Assembly (NCBI RefSeq): GCF_023217965.1
Contig: NZ_JALPSC010000001.1
Location: forward strand, 1 to 64,000
DNA length: 64,000 nucleotides
Direction of reading: 5' to 3'
From: Prevotella sp. E13-27
Lineage (GTDB): Bacteria > Bacteroidota > Bacteroidia > Bacteroidales > Bacteroidaceae
Position 1 is the first letter of the stretch. Each line of letters begins with the position of its first letter. Below the pieces are notes generated by a model. It was not told the DNA's origin. It did not search any database and saw only the letters and a program-made list of their open reading frames with translations. Both the position numbers and the translations under genes were made by a program. Shown one piece after another: positions 43,226 to 53,047 of the stretch.

Positions 43226-43777
43226 ATGAATTTATACTTAAGATATTTTGATAAAGAGGTTCTTGTCAACAATGTTGACGAAGCTATCAATTTCTTGAAC
43301 AGCATTGGAGAGATTGTCATAACCCCAGAGCTTGAAGCCGACATACGTGAGTATGCTGCAAGCGATGTATTCTTCCCAAAGCGCTACAAGATTCGCCCAC
43401 GCGTGTACTTCATAGTCATCAAGACTGACGCTGCTACTATGCTCGACTTCAAAGAGAAGAAAGCCGTGAGAAGCAACAACGTAGAGAAAGAGCGCACAGC
43501 AGCCCCTGCAGTAATGCGCCTCAACGAGGTGCGTCCAGGCTGGTATGAGGGTTCAATAGATTTCAAGCGCGTGCAGATGGTGCCAGGAACAGGCAAGTTC
43601 CAGTATCGCGACACTCATTTCGTGGCAATGGTGAAGGCAGAATCAGGTATTGACTGCTACAACAAAATTGTTGAACATCTGCGCCAACGCGTTGACGACC
43701 GCAGCCAGTTCCCATCATCAAAAGGAAAGAACTTCAAGTTCCGCTACATGGGGTTGGCCAAGGACATGGTGAAATAA
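43226..43777 (+). CDS. Conserved hypothetical protein, 183 residues
   Basis: Soluble protein with a mixed alpha/beta look; conserved-looking segments are FFPKRYKIRPRVYFIVIKTD, VRPGWYEGSIDFKRVQMVPG and NFKFRYMGLAKDMVK. I have seen it next to ssb in Bacteroidales but know no function. It precedes ssb by 33 bases on the same strand, so a link with DNA metabolism is possible but unproved. Confidence 0.7.
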   Translation: MNLYLRYFDKEVLVNNVDEAINFLNSIGEIVITPELEADIREYAASDVFFPKRYKIRPRVYFIVIKTDAATMLDFKEKKAVRSNNVEKERTAAPAVMRLNEVRPGWYEGSIDFKRVQMVPGTGKFQYRDTHFVAMVKAESGIDCYNKIVEHLRQRVDDRSQFPSSKGKNFKFRYMGLAKDMVK

Positions 43778-43810
43778 ACCTCTATTAACAATAAAATCCT
43801 CTATAACACA

Positions 43811-44155
43811 ATGAACAAAGCTATGCTCATAGGCAACGTGGGACGTGATCCAGAAGTAAGATATGTGGATCAGGGACAGGCTGTTGCGCGCATAACGCTT
43901 GCCACCACAGAGCGAGGCTATACTCTGCAGAACGGAACACAGGTGCCAGACAGAACTGAATGGCACAACATTATCATGTGGGGAAAGTTGGCAGAGATAG
44001 TAAACATGTATGTTCATAAAGGAGACAAGCTGTATATAGAGGGACGCATACACTACGCCTCATACGACGACAAGCAGGGTAAGCGCCAGTACTATACTGA
44101 GATATGGGCTGACAACATGGAGATGCTTACACCTAAGAAAGAACAATCGGAATAG
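43811..44155 (+). CDS. ssb: Single-stranded DNA-binding protein
   Basis: OB-fold protein of 114 residues that coats single-stranded DNA. MNKAMLIGNVGRDPEVRYV, ATTERGYT, TEWHNIIMWGKLAEI and YIEGRIHYASYDDKQGKRQ are family marks. It lacks the long acidic C-terminal tail with DDDIPF that recruits partner proteins, ending LTPKKEQSE. Short tails occur in some Bacteroidota SSBs, so it may be the main or a second copy. It lies 4 bases before gldE. Confidence 0.93.
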   Translation: MNKAMLIGNVGRDPEVRYVDQGQAVARITLATTERGYTLQNGTQVPDRTEWHNIIMWGKLAEIVNMYVHKGDKLYIEGRIHYASYDDKQGKRQYYTEIWADNMEMLTPKKEQSE

Positions 44156-44159
44156 ATAA

Positions 44160-45482
44160 ATGGACGACTATTTTCTATATTTTCAACAACTGTTTAGCGA
44201 AGTAAGATTAGAAGAGCCAACACTTGGCGCCATAATGGCAATAGTTCTTGCTGCCGTTCTGCTGATAGCATCGGGCTTCGCCTCAGGTTCAGAGATAGCA
44301 TTTTTCTCACTCACACCTAACGATCTGAATGAGCTTGACGAGGAAAAAAATCCTGTTGACGCGAAAATAAAACAACTTCGAGAAGACTCAGAGCGCACAC
44401 TCGCCACCATCTTGATATCAAACAACCTGGTGAATGTGACCATCATCATGCTCTGTAACTATTTCTTCTCACACATCATATATTTCGGCAATGCCGTTTG
44501 GCTGGAGTTTCTGATAATAACGGTGTTGCTGACATTCCTGCTCTTACTGTTTGGAGAGATTATGCCCAAGGTTTATTGCGGTCAGCACGCATTAGCCGTA
44601 TGCCGTACCTTTGCAGGAGTGATACTCGGTCTTAGCAAGCTGTTCCGTCCGCTTGCGAACATACTCATCAGTACAGGTGCCATTGCAGAGAAGGTGACAG
44701 TAAAAGAGAACCGTGTGCTTAGTGTTGACGAGCTGGAGCAGGCGCTGGAGCTTACAGACGAAGACGAGCTGAAAGAAGAGAAGAATATGCTTGAAGGCAT
44801 AGTAAGATTCGGCGATGAGACCGCTAAAGAGGTGATGACAAGCCGTCAGGACGTGGTAGCACTAGACTTCCGCTCATCGTTCCCTGACGTGCTGAAATGC
44901 ATCGTTGAGAACAACTATTCAAGAATACCTGTCTATCAGGGCTCAATAGACAACATACGTGGAATACTCTACATCAAAGACCTGCTGCCGCATCTGAACA
45001 AGCCAGCAGCATTCAGATGGCAGTCACTCATCCGTCCTCCCTACTTTGTTCCTGAGACGAAAAAGATTGACGACCTGCTACGTGACTTCCAGAAGAACAA
45101 GGTCCACATAGCTATTGTTGTAGATGAGTTCGGAGGCACAAGCGGAATTGTCACTCTGGAGGATATCCTTGAGGAGATTGTTGGTGAGATAAACGATGAG
45201 TACGATGAAGAAGAGAAGACATTCGTACGCATGAATGCCAACACTTATGTGTTTGAAGGAAAGACATTGCTGGCTGACTTCTATCGCATTCTGGACATCA
45301 ACGACGAGACATTTGAGGAAGTGCAGGGAGATGCCGACACACTCGCCGGACTAATGCTTGAGTTGAAAGGCGACTTCCCCAGCCTGCATGAGACGCTGGA
45401 ATACGAGAACTACACGTTTGAGATGGTAGAGATCGATGAGCACAGAATATCAAAGATAAAGGTGATTATACACAACACTTGA
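44160..45482 (+). CDS. gldE: GldE-like CNNM/CBS-domain membrane protein
   Basis: Inner-membrane protein of 440 residues. An N-terminal CNNM/DUF21 domain of about four helices (ASGFASGSEIAFFSLTP, FGEIMPKVYCGQHALAVCR) is followed by two CBS domains (VTSRQDVVALDF-like VMTSRQDV, IAIVVDEFGGTSGIVTLEDI) and a CorC/HlyC transporter-associated domain. In Flavobacterium GldE is needed for gliding and type IX secretion; elsewhere the family is tied to divalent cation transport. The ssb-gldE order is typical of Bacteroidota. Its stop lies inside a 23-bp tandem repeat. Confidence 0.88.
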   Translation: MDDYFLYFQQLFSEVRLEEPTLGAIMAIVLAAVLLIASGFASGSEIAFFSLTPNDLNELDEEKNPVDAKIKQLREDSERTLATILISNNLVNVTIIMLCNYFFSHIIYFGNAVWLEFLIITVLLTFLLLLFGEIMPKVYCGQHALAVCRTFAGVILGLSKLFRPLANILISTGAIAEKVTVKENRVLSVDELEQALELTDEDELKEEKNMLEGIVRFGDETAKEVMTSRQDVVALDFRSSFPDVLKCIVENNYSRIPVYQGSIDNIRGILYIKDLLPHLNKPAAFRWQSLIRPPYFVPETKKIDDLLRDFQKNKVHIAIVVDEFGGTSGIVTLEDILEEIVGEINDEYDEEEKTFVRMNANTYVFEGKTLLADFYRILDINDETFEEVQGDADTLAGLMLELKGDFPSLHETLEYENYTFEMVEIDEHRISKIKVIIHNT

Positions 45483-45546
45483 TATATCTGCCAACCCAAG
45501 CTTGATATATCTACCAACCCAAGCTTGATATATCTACCAATCCAAA
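45478..45546. repeat. 23-bp tandem repeat across two convergent stop codons (3 units)
   Basis: Units 45478-45500, 45501-45523 and 45524-45546 follow CTTGATATATCTnCCAAnCC plus AAG. Unit 1 holds the gldE stop (TGA) and unit 3 holds the last four codons and stop of the clostripain gene on the other strand. Confidence 0.95.
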
Positions 45547-46859
45547 TCGGAAAGCTTGACAGCATGATACCATGCTGTCTTTTTTATGTCAGCATTGTAA
45601 CCATTCATACTGTTGCCATTGATGTTCGTATATGGGAAATACCACGTACCTGAAGACTTTTGCGGAACGAACATGCTCACGCCGCCATAACGTTCGTCAG
45701 TCAACACCTGAGTTGTCTTTTCATCGTTACTCGTTTTGCCAAAGACATACGGTAATATCTGTTGGGCTGTCATCCAACCCTCCTTAGCATTAACCTTATA
45801 TACGACAGCCTTGTCAAAGGCCTTCTTCCAAGAGTCATAGGTAGCGCTGTCAGCATAATGAAGCATGACATCGTTCATGTCATACATACAACTCTCTTTA
45901 ATATCATCTACGTTTCCGTAATAGTAGATAAGCTTTTCCTTATAAAGGACAGGCAGTTTCTCATAACGCATGGTGTCCATAGACTTCAGCGCGTATGAAG
46001 TAGCAGATGCTAATGATTCGAGTTCTGATGTCTTGACAACCGACAGCGGCGTACGCGAATCATAGGTTATACTAAAGCCCCAGTTCTTCCTATAATACGC
46101 TGGGATAACCTGTTCATAATATCTGTCAACTATATCCTTATAGAAATCTGCTGAATGTGAGAAGAAATGCTTCGTAACCGTTGAGTAAGGGCAGCCTACT
46201 CCTGGGATTTCTGCTGGAGAAGCTATAATGTAGTCAACACAGTTGCGCAACTCATAGGCCACCTCTACACATTGGAACTGGCAACAGTCAGCCAATATGA
46301 ACTTCAGTGGCTTACCCCATTGTGTCAATGTCTGAGCCATCGTTGGCATATTCATCCACACCAGTCCCCTTATAGAACTGGTGTTCTGTCCATTGTCGCC
46401 ACCAAACGCCCTGAACGGTCTTGATGAGGAAACTGCAACGGAGTCTTCAAACAGCCATCCAGTAGCATGGCCCCACAGCACGAGACCGTAATCGTTAGCA
46501 GGGAAATGTGTAGAGGTGTAGTTAAGCACATCTCTGAATGCAGAAGGATCAGAGGAGAGAGGATCGTTTGGCAAGGCAAAAGAATCCTTGGTCTCTCCGT
46601 TCTCTATCCTTATGATATATGGATTACGATTCTTGTTCGCATCATCGACATACACCACAAGTGCATTGTTTCCTATATTTGCCGATCCTGCCCTTAGTCC
46701 TTCCAGCCCTATTTTTATGTAAGAAGTGAGATTGTTCTCGCCAGACATATAGACGAGAACGGTACGATCGTACTGATGTACCACAGGCTGAACAGGATCG
46801 TCGTCTGAACACGACGACAATAGTGCTGCTATCGCTATTAGGCAGAACAGTGTTCTCAT
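45534..46859 (-). CDS. Clostripain-family (C11) cysteine peptidase, lipoprotein
   Basis: 441 residues, signal peptide with lipobox (ALLSSCSDDD), so surface or periplasmic lipoprotein. The C11 catalytic pair is visible: His in LVLWGHATGW near residue 130 and Cys in ILADCCQFQCVEVAYEL near 195. C11 proteases cut after Arg or Lys and mature themselves. Last gene of a six-gene operon with a TonB receptor, so it may process a substrate or a partner for uptake. It overlaps a tandem repeat at its 3' end. Confidence 0.88.
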   Translation of the reverse strand: MRTLFCLIAIAALLSSCSDDDPVQPVVHQYDRTVLVYMSGENNLTSYIKIGLEGLRAGSANIGNNALVVYVDDANKNRNPYIIRIENGETKDSFALPNDPLSSDPSAFRDVLNYTSTHFPANDYGLVLWGHATGWLFEDSVAVSSSRPFRAFGGDNGQNTSSIRGLVWMNMPTMAQTLTQWGKPLKFILADCCQFQCVEVAYELRNCVDYIIASPAEIPGVGCPYSTVTKHFFSHSADFYKDIVDRYYEQVIPAYYRKNWGFSITYDSRTPLSVVKTSELESLASATSYALKSMDTMRYEKLPVLYKEKLIYYYGNVDDIKESCMYDMNDVMLHYADSATYDSWKKAFDKAVVYKVNAKEGWMTAQQILPYVFGKTSNDEKTTQVLTDERYGGVSMFVPQKSSGTWYFPYTNINGNSMNGYNADIKKTAWYHAVKLSDLDW

Positions 46860-46867
46860 GCCGGCTT

Positions 46868-47278
46868 TTACTTATGCTTCTTGTAGTAGTCGAGACCTAA
46901 CTTTATGTTTTCCTTTATAGCATCTGAAGTGAACGTGGCTCCTGTCACGCCGTCAACCTCCATCTTCTGTGCATCCTTAACCTTCATGCCGTCCCATTTA
47001 TTCAGGAGGTTTTTCTTCACACGTGCCATGTACTTAGGAGTCTCTTCGTTTTTCAGAGCCTCAACCTTCACAATCTTATCCTTCTTGATATAGATTTTCA
47101 CTGGCGTAGCGCTAACATAGCCTATAACGTTCTTGCCCAGTGTAGTGGTGTTGACGACATACATGCCGTCTTCCTTAGTCATAACATTGTCCTTCTGTGG
47201 TGCAGCACTCTGGAGAGTTGCTGCCAAGAGAAGCAGCACAGCGCCGCTCATCATGCTTACAATCTTTGTCTTATTCAT
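46868..47278 (-). CDS. FMN-binding domain protein
   Basis: 136 residues with signal peptide (LLLLAATLQSAAPQK). The remainder is a single FMN_bind domain: IGYVSATPVKIYIKKDKIV and, near the end, VDGVTGATFTSDAIKENIK, whose Thr/Ser motif (TGATFTS) is where FMN is linked through phosphate in RnfG/NqrC. It is 8 bases upstream of the C11 peptidase. In the operon context it may pass electrons to a metal or cofactor in the periplasm; that role is inferred. Confidence 0.88.
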   Translation of the reverse strand: MNKTKIVSMMSGAVLLLLAATLQSAAPQKDNVMTKEDGMYVVNTTTLGKNVIGYVSATPVKIYIKKDKIVKVEALKNEETPKYMARVKKNLLNKWDGMKVKDAQKMEVDGVTGATFTSDAIKENIKLGLDYYKKHK

Positions 47279-47355
47279 ATTCTTTTATTTGTTTCTATAC
47301 ATTCATTTAGATTACTACTTTCGCGAAAAGTTTAATATAGTCTTTCACGAAGCAC

Positions 47356-48894
47356 TCAATTGAAGATGCCTATGCTCAGTCCGAAGCACTTTGCGTCAAG
47401 GCTGTTGTTCGTTTTCAGATAGTCGCCATAGGCACGAACAAAGAAGCGCGACAGCTGTCCTTTTATGGTTAGAGGGAACTCATAGGTGATCTGCAGGCGA
47501 CCACGCCAGTAGTTTGCGTCGTAGTATTGCATATCAGGTATCAGCACTCCTACAGCATAGTCTGTCGTAGCGTCATCAAGCGACAGCGCTGCCTCATTCG
47601 AGATATGTCCGCCAGCCACAGCGTCAACCCAAAGGTTTTTCGCAATATTCATGCCACCTTCTGCCATAATGGTTGTACCGCGATGCTTGAGTGACGAGAC
47701 GGGCAACAGGTGCTTGTTCCTTGACTTGTCCATCTGGATGTGGAAACCTGCGTATGCGTTATCTTTCTTGTCCTCCGTAAAATGAGCACGATAGCGCAGT
47801 TCTGCATTCAGCGTCTCCACCTGATAGCGCTTCTTATACGTGAGCTGTGTCTCATAGCTATATGATGTCAGTCCTGTCTGCTGGTCTTTCGTCTGCACCA
47901 GCTTCTGACGGTATTCGTCGGCATAACCCTGAGCGTATTGACAGCCCAAATCTATCTCATGCAATATATTGCCTGTCGTTAAACGGCTACGTATATTGCC
48001 ACCATAGACAAACGAGGTATATCTGCCTGGCTCGTACTTATACTGTCCATACACGAACTCCTCTCCCCTCTCCATCATAAGCGACACCATAGTATGCTGA
48101 CGCCCTGAACGGAAAGCATAGGTCAGTTCACCACCAAAGCGATGATCCACCCACTCGCGTTCGAATCCCTTATACGCTCCAACGCTACCCGATGCATTCT
48201 CCATGCCAGAGAGCAGGTAATAAGAAAGGTTAGGATCGTTCTGCACAGTCTGTATGTTTGCTATCTTCTCCTTCCTGCGGTTATATGATGCCGACAGTCC
48301 GAGTGTGTGGGCATCAGACGTATATGTAACAGCAGGAGTTATCTTATAGTCAAGCAGCTGCGAACGCGAGCGCGGATCGCGCAGACGGCTCAGGTCTGCC
48401 ACCTTATAGTCCAGTTTTGCTCCAACTCGCCAGTTGCCCAGGCCTACTGTGCCTAAGGCTCCAGTGAAGTCAAACGTCTGTGTGTCATAGGTGCCATAGA
48501 CGCTGCTTGCAGACATATATGGATTAGAGTCATAGGGACGCATCACGTCACACCAAGCTTTTTCCTTCGTGTGGTCCATGCCAAAATCGAATCGGCCATA
48601 GCCTACGAGCGATCTGCCTATTCTCTGGTAGCGTTCTGCCTGAAAGCCGAGAGAGTTCTTACTGTTCCCTTCCTGCACACGATGATAGCTACCTTCCTGA
48701 TGTTGCAGGTTGAAAAGTGCATATCCCCTGTTATAGTGAGACGAGTCAACAGCGTTGTCAATATCGAGTGACAGTCCTGCTGCATTATTGCTCAGTCTCC
48801 ACATCTGTGTGGCATCAGCATAGCGATAGTCAGCCTCTTGGGCATTGGCCATCAGGAAGCTAAAGAACGACAATAGTATAATTGTTTTTCTCAT
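47356..48894 (-). CDS. DUF6850-type outer-membrane beta-barrel protein
   Basis: 512 residues, signal peptide (FFSFLMANAQEA). Alternating hydrophobic residues and aromatic girdles throughout (SLVGYGRFDFGMDH, HRFGGELTYAFRSG, LTIKGQLSRFFVRAYGDYL) and the final residue of the strand IGIFN, as in outer-membrane barrels. It fits the family I know as DUF6850, which occurs with TonB receptors in Bacteroidota. Role in transport or surface attachment unknown. Member of the 53794-45534 operon. Confidence 0.8.
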   Translation of the reverse strand: MRKTIILLSFFSFLMANAQEADYRYADATQMWRLSNNAAGLSLDIDNAVDSSHYNRGYALFNLQHQEGSYHRVQEGNSKNSLGFQAERYQRIGRSLVGYGRFDFGMDHTKEKAWCDVMRPYDSNPYMSASSVYGTYDTQTFDFTGALGTVGLGNWRVGAKLDYKVADLSRLRDPRSRSQLLDYKITPAVTYTSDAHTLGLSASYNRRKEKIANIQTVQNDPNLSYYLLSGMENASGSVGAYKGFEREWVDHRFGGELTYAFRSGRQHTMVSLMMERGEEFVYGQYKYEPGRYTSFVYGGNIRSRLTTGNILHEIDLGCQYAQGYADEYRQKLVQTKDQQTGLTSYSYETQLTYKKRYQVETLNAELRYRAHFTEDKKDNAYAGFHIQMDKSRNKHLLPVSSLKHRGTTIMAEGGMNIAKNLWVDAVAGGHISNEAALSLDDATTDYAVGVLIPDMQYYDANYWRGRLQITYEFPLTIKGQLSRFFVRAYGDYLKTNNSLDAKCFGLSIGIFN

Positions 48895-48924
48895 AATCGT
48901 ATTCTTTAATAATCTACTGAGCGT

Positions 48925-50178
48925 TTATTCCTCCACTTCGTCATATTCACGAGGACTGATAGTTTTCGACACATTGAAATCGTTGGCAGAGTTATTGGTA
49001 TCTACCAACAGCTTATGTCCGCCAGCACTTTTCTTGTCAGAAGTCTTGCGATAGACCACCTCACCCGTATAGCCTGTCGTTGCCACGATATGTGTGCAAC
49101 TTGCATCAATTTCAGGATAGAGACGTTTCTTGCTGATGTCAGGACCTGTATCAGCCCTATTCGACAAACACTCCACGCCATCAAGGATATATCTCTTTGG
49201 CAGAAGCACCCACTGTGTGCCTGAAGTAGCCGTGTTAGGATATTTGTATGTTTTTTCCCAGCTTGTCACATCCTCATCAGTCTGGAACAGCACTACGCCA
49301 CAAAGTCCATTGGTAAGCAGATTCATGTTTGAGATTGTTGAATAATAGCTGTATATTAGATCCAGTGCAGGCACTTCAGGGTTGTTGGTCAACGGATTCT
49401 TGCTCGTATCCTTTGCTTCGAAGTCAGCTCCTGTCAAGTCATGCTCCATTGGGGCATTGTTCTTCGTGTGGTCAATGGCGCTATTCACTATCAGCAGAGT
49501 GCCACCAGGAGCCATCTTACAGATGGTGTCCTTTGGTATTCGGAATATCTGCTTCAGCAGTACCACAGAATCAGCATACTGTTCGTGCAGATTCTCAAGC
49601 GTATATGCCTGAATACCTTCTGCCTCCACAAGTCCTATATACAGTCCTGCCACATCTACAGAATCGTCTGACTGGTTGAACAGTTCAAGATACTGGCCAG
49701 CCCTATAAATCTTGTTGTTTTCGTCCTTCGATGTAGCATAGTATATCTTGCTTATCACGATATCCTGATCCTCAGAGACACTCAGTTGTATATCAACGGT
49801 TTGCTCAGCGAAAATCTCCTGTTTAGCAAGACTACCTGACACAGTAAGGTCGTGGGCACTGCTCAGTGCCTGTCCCTTACCACCTGTTATTGCGGAATAC
49901 TCGCTACTTGTTATAGACCATGCTGTGGAGATGGTATATACGTCAGGTGTCAGCTCGCTTATGCTTGCCACACCATTGGCATCGGTCTGTGCTGTCAACG
50001 TCTTATTGTCAGCTTTCAGCGTTATCGTTCTGTTACCCAGATTGCTATTGTCTGTAAACAGTTCTGGCTTAACGAGTCGCACTGTAGTCTGCTGAAGAGG
50101 CTTCGTTGCATCTTCATAGTCCACACAGGCAGAAAGCATCGCTGTCAGAGACAGCAGGCAATATATTGTTTTTCTCAT
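48925..50178 (-). CDS. DUF4876 surface lipoprotein
   Basis: 417 residues. Signal peptide with lipobox (LSLTAMLSACVDYED). A carboxypeptidase-regulatory or Ig-like N-terminal domain (TVRLVKPELFTDN, ITLKADNKTLTAQTDANGV) is followed by a lamin-tail-like domain (YLELFNQSDDSVDVAGLYIG), the mark of DUF4876. It is likely displayed at the outer membrane as partner of the TonB receptor 24 bases upstream, much as SusD-type proteins cap their receptors, though it is not a SusD homologue. Confidence 0.8.
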   Translation of the reverse strand: MRKTIYCLLSLTAMLSACVDYEDATKPLQQTTVRLVKPELFTDNSNLGNRTITLKADNKTLTAQTDANGVASISELTPDVYTISTAWSITSSEYSAITGGKGQALSSAHDLTVSGSLAKQEIFAEQTVDIQLSVSEDQDIVISKIYYATSKDENNKIYRAGQYLELFNQSDDSVDVAGLYIGLVEAEGIQAYTLENLHEQYADSVVLLKQIFRIPKDTICKMAPGGTLLIVNSAIDHTKNNAPMEHDLTGADFEAKDTSKNPLTNNPEVPALDLIYSYYSTISNMNLLTNGLCGVVLFQTDEDVTSWEKTYKYPNTATSGTQWVLLPKRYILDGVECLSNRADTGPDISKKRLYPEIDASCTHIVATTGYTGEVVYRKTSDKKSAGGHKLLVDTNNSANDFNVSKTISPREYDEVEE

Positions 50179-50202
50179 TGTATTATGCTTTAAATTATGT
50201 CA

Positions 50203-52995
50203 TCACAGATTCAAGTACAGCTCAGCTCCAAAGGAGAATGTGCCAGTGTTGCGCTGTGTGAGAGTTGTTGTTTTATTGCCCTCAAGGTATGGCTCATAGA
50301 AGAGAGCATTGTTCACATAGAACGACAAGCCACCCACCTTACCCAGTTCCTTTGTCAGTCTAACAGACGTGTTCCATGTAACAGGAGTCTTCGAGGGTTC
50401 GTTGTCGTTACTCTTACGTTCCATCTTGCTTATAGCCATTGACTCCTGCTGTACAGCGGGGTCGGTACTCAGTTTAGGATCTGTGGCATAGTACTTAGCA
50501 TCCATACCTAAATATCCACCATACATATCCTCTGTAATCTCATGGTAAACCACGTCGCGGTCATACCAGCCGATAGGCATCTTGCCTTCTGTATAGTTCC
50601 ATGTAGAGTTATGCCATATAGCCTGTGCAGTAAACGATGCCACCATCTTCAGGGCTGGAATATGAGTCACGGCACGCAGTGTGGTAACGAAACGACGATA
50701 GCGATCATAGTCAGTACCTGACGCATACACAATCTTAAATGGTGTGAGTCCAAGTCCATGCGAATAAGAGGTTGGCACACCATTAGGTGTCTGAGAATCC
50801 ATGTCTGTGCTCCATGTCCTTGTCTCGCTCCACGCTCCGCTAAAATAGAAGTTAGTGTAAATCGGCTTCAGCTCACCAAGATCCATATCGAACTCAATGC
50901 CTTTGTTCACCGTGGTGTTAGTGTTACCTATGAGTCCCTTTGTCATGAACAGCACATCCTGACGCAGAGGACTGTTCACGTTGACTGCCGTGGGCTGCTG
51001 TGTGAAGTCAAGTCCGCTGGTATTCTTAGGATTACTGTTGTCGTAATAGATATTGACAGGATAGGTCATATATTCTGTCAATGCCCCAAAGCCGTTAGGT
51101 GTCTTGTCGCGATAAGCCAGAATGCTCAGCTTGCGATTGCCAGGCAGTTTTATGTCCAGTCCCAGCTCAACCTTTGTCGTCGTGGCATTCTTCAGGTTCT
51201 TTGAATACTCCACATCATAGACATGGGTGTAATAGTTCACGATGTTTGTCTCTGGAGCCGACTGCGATATATATACAGCTGTAGCACGGTCATCATACTT
51301 CTTGTCAGGATAGAGATAGTTCAGGCCTGGTGTCTTTGAGTTCATGCCTATGCCAGCACGCACGTCAAGCCATTTTGTTACAGAGAAAGCAGCGTTCAAT
51401 CGTGGCGATAGCGCCGTAGTAGCTACATCTGCAAATGGCTGCATAGCCGTGAAGCGCAGACCAGCGCCTAAGCGCAGACGATTCACTTTATTAATATTAT
51501 ATGTGAACTGGTCTTCAGCAAAGGCAGCTATCTGGTGCAGTCCTGGAATATCATGGAAGGCACGAGGACGTGTTCCGTCATTAGGATGATACGGACGTGT
51601 CTCGTCTTCGTTGTAGTAGCCCTCAGCGTTGTTCCAGTCATAGTGATAGTCAGCACCAATCTTAAACTTCTGCACAGTCTTTCCCTTACGGAAGAAGAAG
51701 TCATCGACCACCTTCACAAACACGTTGCCAGGACGGCTCTCTGTGATACCTGTTGCACGATAGGAGCCATTAATATAGCTTACATTATTATAGCCCGTCT
51801 CCATAGCAGTAATAATATCCGTACGTCCAGATGAGTTTCCTACAAAAGACGTGTTTCTATTATCAGTTACGGTGTAGTTCAGGCCTATGGTATATTTCAG
51901 CGATCGCATAAGTGGCAGGTCCATCTGCAAGCGTCCGTTGTGAGTCAGTCCGATACTCATATTGGTATTCTTCGACTCTGTTCCATCCTGCTGTGCGTCT
52001 GGGTCCTGACCTGTCCAGTCCTTCATCTGCGAGAAGCGCACCTTCGTGTCTGTATGCCACTTGCGGTTAATATCCTTTCCATAGGCGAGATTCACGTTGT
52101 ATCTGTCAAACGAACGTGTCTTCATGCGTGGGTCGCCCCAAGCTTTAGCATAATCCACGCTGGCGTTGATAATGCCTACCTTACCCAGATTAAAGCCTTT
52201 TCCCAAAGAATAGTTCTGCAAGCCAGGGTTCACCTTTGCCTTAAATTGATATGGTGTCACGCCCACTTTCGAGTGTACCACGACAAGTCCGCTCGTCAGG
52301 TCGCCATATTCAGCTGATGGAATACCACGTATCACCTCTACTTCGTCTATATCGTCAGCAGCTATCTGGCGCAGGTCCGTTCCTGTGAATGATGTGGAAG
52401 AAAAATTTCCTTCCGTCATCACGCCATTGTTCGAAATAGGCATACCGTCAACGACTATGCTTGAGCCGAAGGCCGAAGTATTGTTGTTCACGAGAGTACG
52501 CAGCTGAAGGGTCGCCTGCTGTGTAAGGTCATGATTACCCATTAGGTGTCCTGGCAAGAGCTGCATGATGTCTGCCAACGATGTCGCCTGCAGGTGGTCA
52601 ATAGCCTGTCTGCCCACGACACTTGCCGTCGATGCGCCCGACTCTTTTTGGCGTGCCACAACCTGCACCTCTTTCAGCGACAGCGATGTAGGCACCATGA
52701 AGTACTTCAACTGCAAGTCCTTGCTCACCTTAATCCTTGTGTTTATCTGTTCAAAGCCCACATAGGTTATCTGAAGCGTATAGTCACCGTCAGGTACATT
52801 CTTTATGACAGCCTTACCATCCATATCGGTAACTGTCAGCGAGCCAGCTGGTTGCAACTGGACTGTAGCCATCACCACAGGCTCGTTCGTTCCTTTCTCA
52901 ACAACAGAGATGTTCAGCGAGTGACCACCTTTCTGTGCACTCGCCGAAGCAACGAACATACTAAATATCGATAATACGAATAGAAGTTTCTTCAT
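50203..52995 (-). CDS. TonB-dependent outer-membrane receptor
   Basis: 930 residues from the ATG at 52995, which gives a normal signal peptide (MKKLLFVLSIFSMFVASASA); an ATG 18 bases upstream is less likely. Domains: CarboxypepD_reg-like domain (EPVVMATVQLQPAGS, about 35-110), plug (VVGRQAIDHLQATSLADIMQ, EVIRGIPSAEYGDLTSG, about 120-250), then the 22-strand barrel ending FSFGAELYLNL. No SusD partner follows, so this is a metal, cofactor or peptide receptor type rather than a glycan one. The preceding HMA protein suggests a metal. Confidence 0.93.
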   Translation of the reverse strand: MKKLLFVLSIFSMFVASASAQKGGHSLNISVVEKGTNEPVVMATVQLQPAGSLTVTDMDGKAVIKNVPDGDYTLQITYVGFEQINTRIKVSKDLQLKYFMVPTSLSLKEVQVVARQKESGASTASVVGRQAIDHLQATSLADIMQLLPGHLMGNHDLTQQATLQLRTLVNNNTSAFGSSIVVDGMPISNNGVMTEGNFSSTSFTGTDLRQIAADDIDEVEVIRGIPSAEYGDLTSGLVVVHSKVGVTPYQFKAKVNPGLQNYSLGKGFNLGKVGIINASVDYAKAWGDPRMKTRSFDRYNVNLAYGKDINRKWHTDTKVRFSQMKDWTGQDPDAQQDGTESKNTNMSIGLTHNGRLQMDLPLMRSLKYTIGLNYTVTDNRNTSFVGNSSGRTDIITAMETGYNNVSYINGSYRATGITESRPGNVFVKVVDDFFFRKGKTVQKFKIGADYHYDWNNAEGYYNEDETRPYHPNDGTRPRAFHDIPGLHQIAAFAEDQFTYNINKVNRLRLGAGLRFTAMQPFADVATTALSPRLNAAFSVTKWLDVRAGIGMNSKTPGLNYLYPDKKYDDRATAVYISQSAPETNIVNYYTHVYDVEYSKNLKNATTTKVELGLDIKLPGNRKLSILAYRDKTPNGFGALTEYMTYPVNIYYDNSNPKNTSGLDFTQQPTAVNVNSPLRQDVLFMTKGLIGNTNTTVNKGIEFDMDLGELKPIYTNFYFSGAWSETRTWSTDMDSQTPNGVPTSYSHGLGLTPFKIVYASGTDYDRYRRFVTTLRAVTHIPALKMVASFTAQAIWHNSTWNYTEGKMPIGWYDRDVVYHEITEDMYGGYLGMDAKYYATDPKLSTDPAVQQESMAISKMERKSNDNEPSKTPVTWNTSVRLTKELGKVGGLSFYVNNALFYEPYLEGNKTTTLTQRNTGTFSFGAELYLNL

Positions 52996-53047
52996 ATAAT
53001 TCACTACTGACAAATTTCTAACTTCTGATTCTTAACTCAAAAAAATA

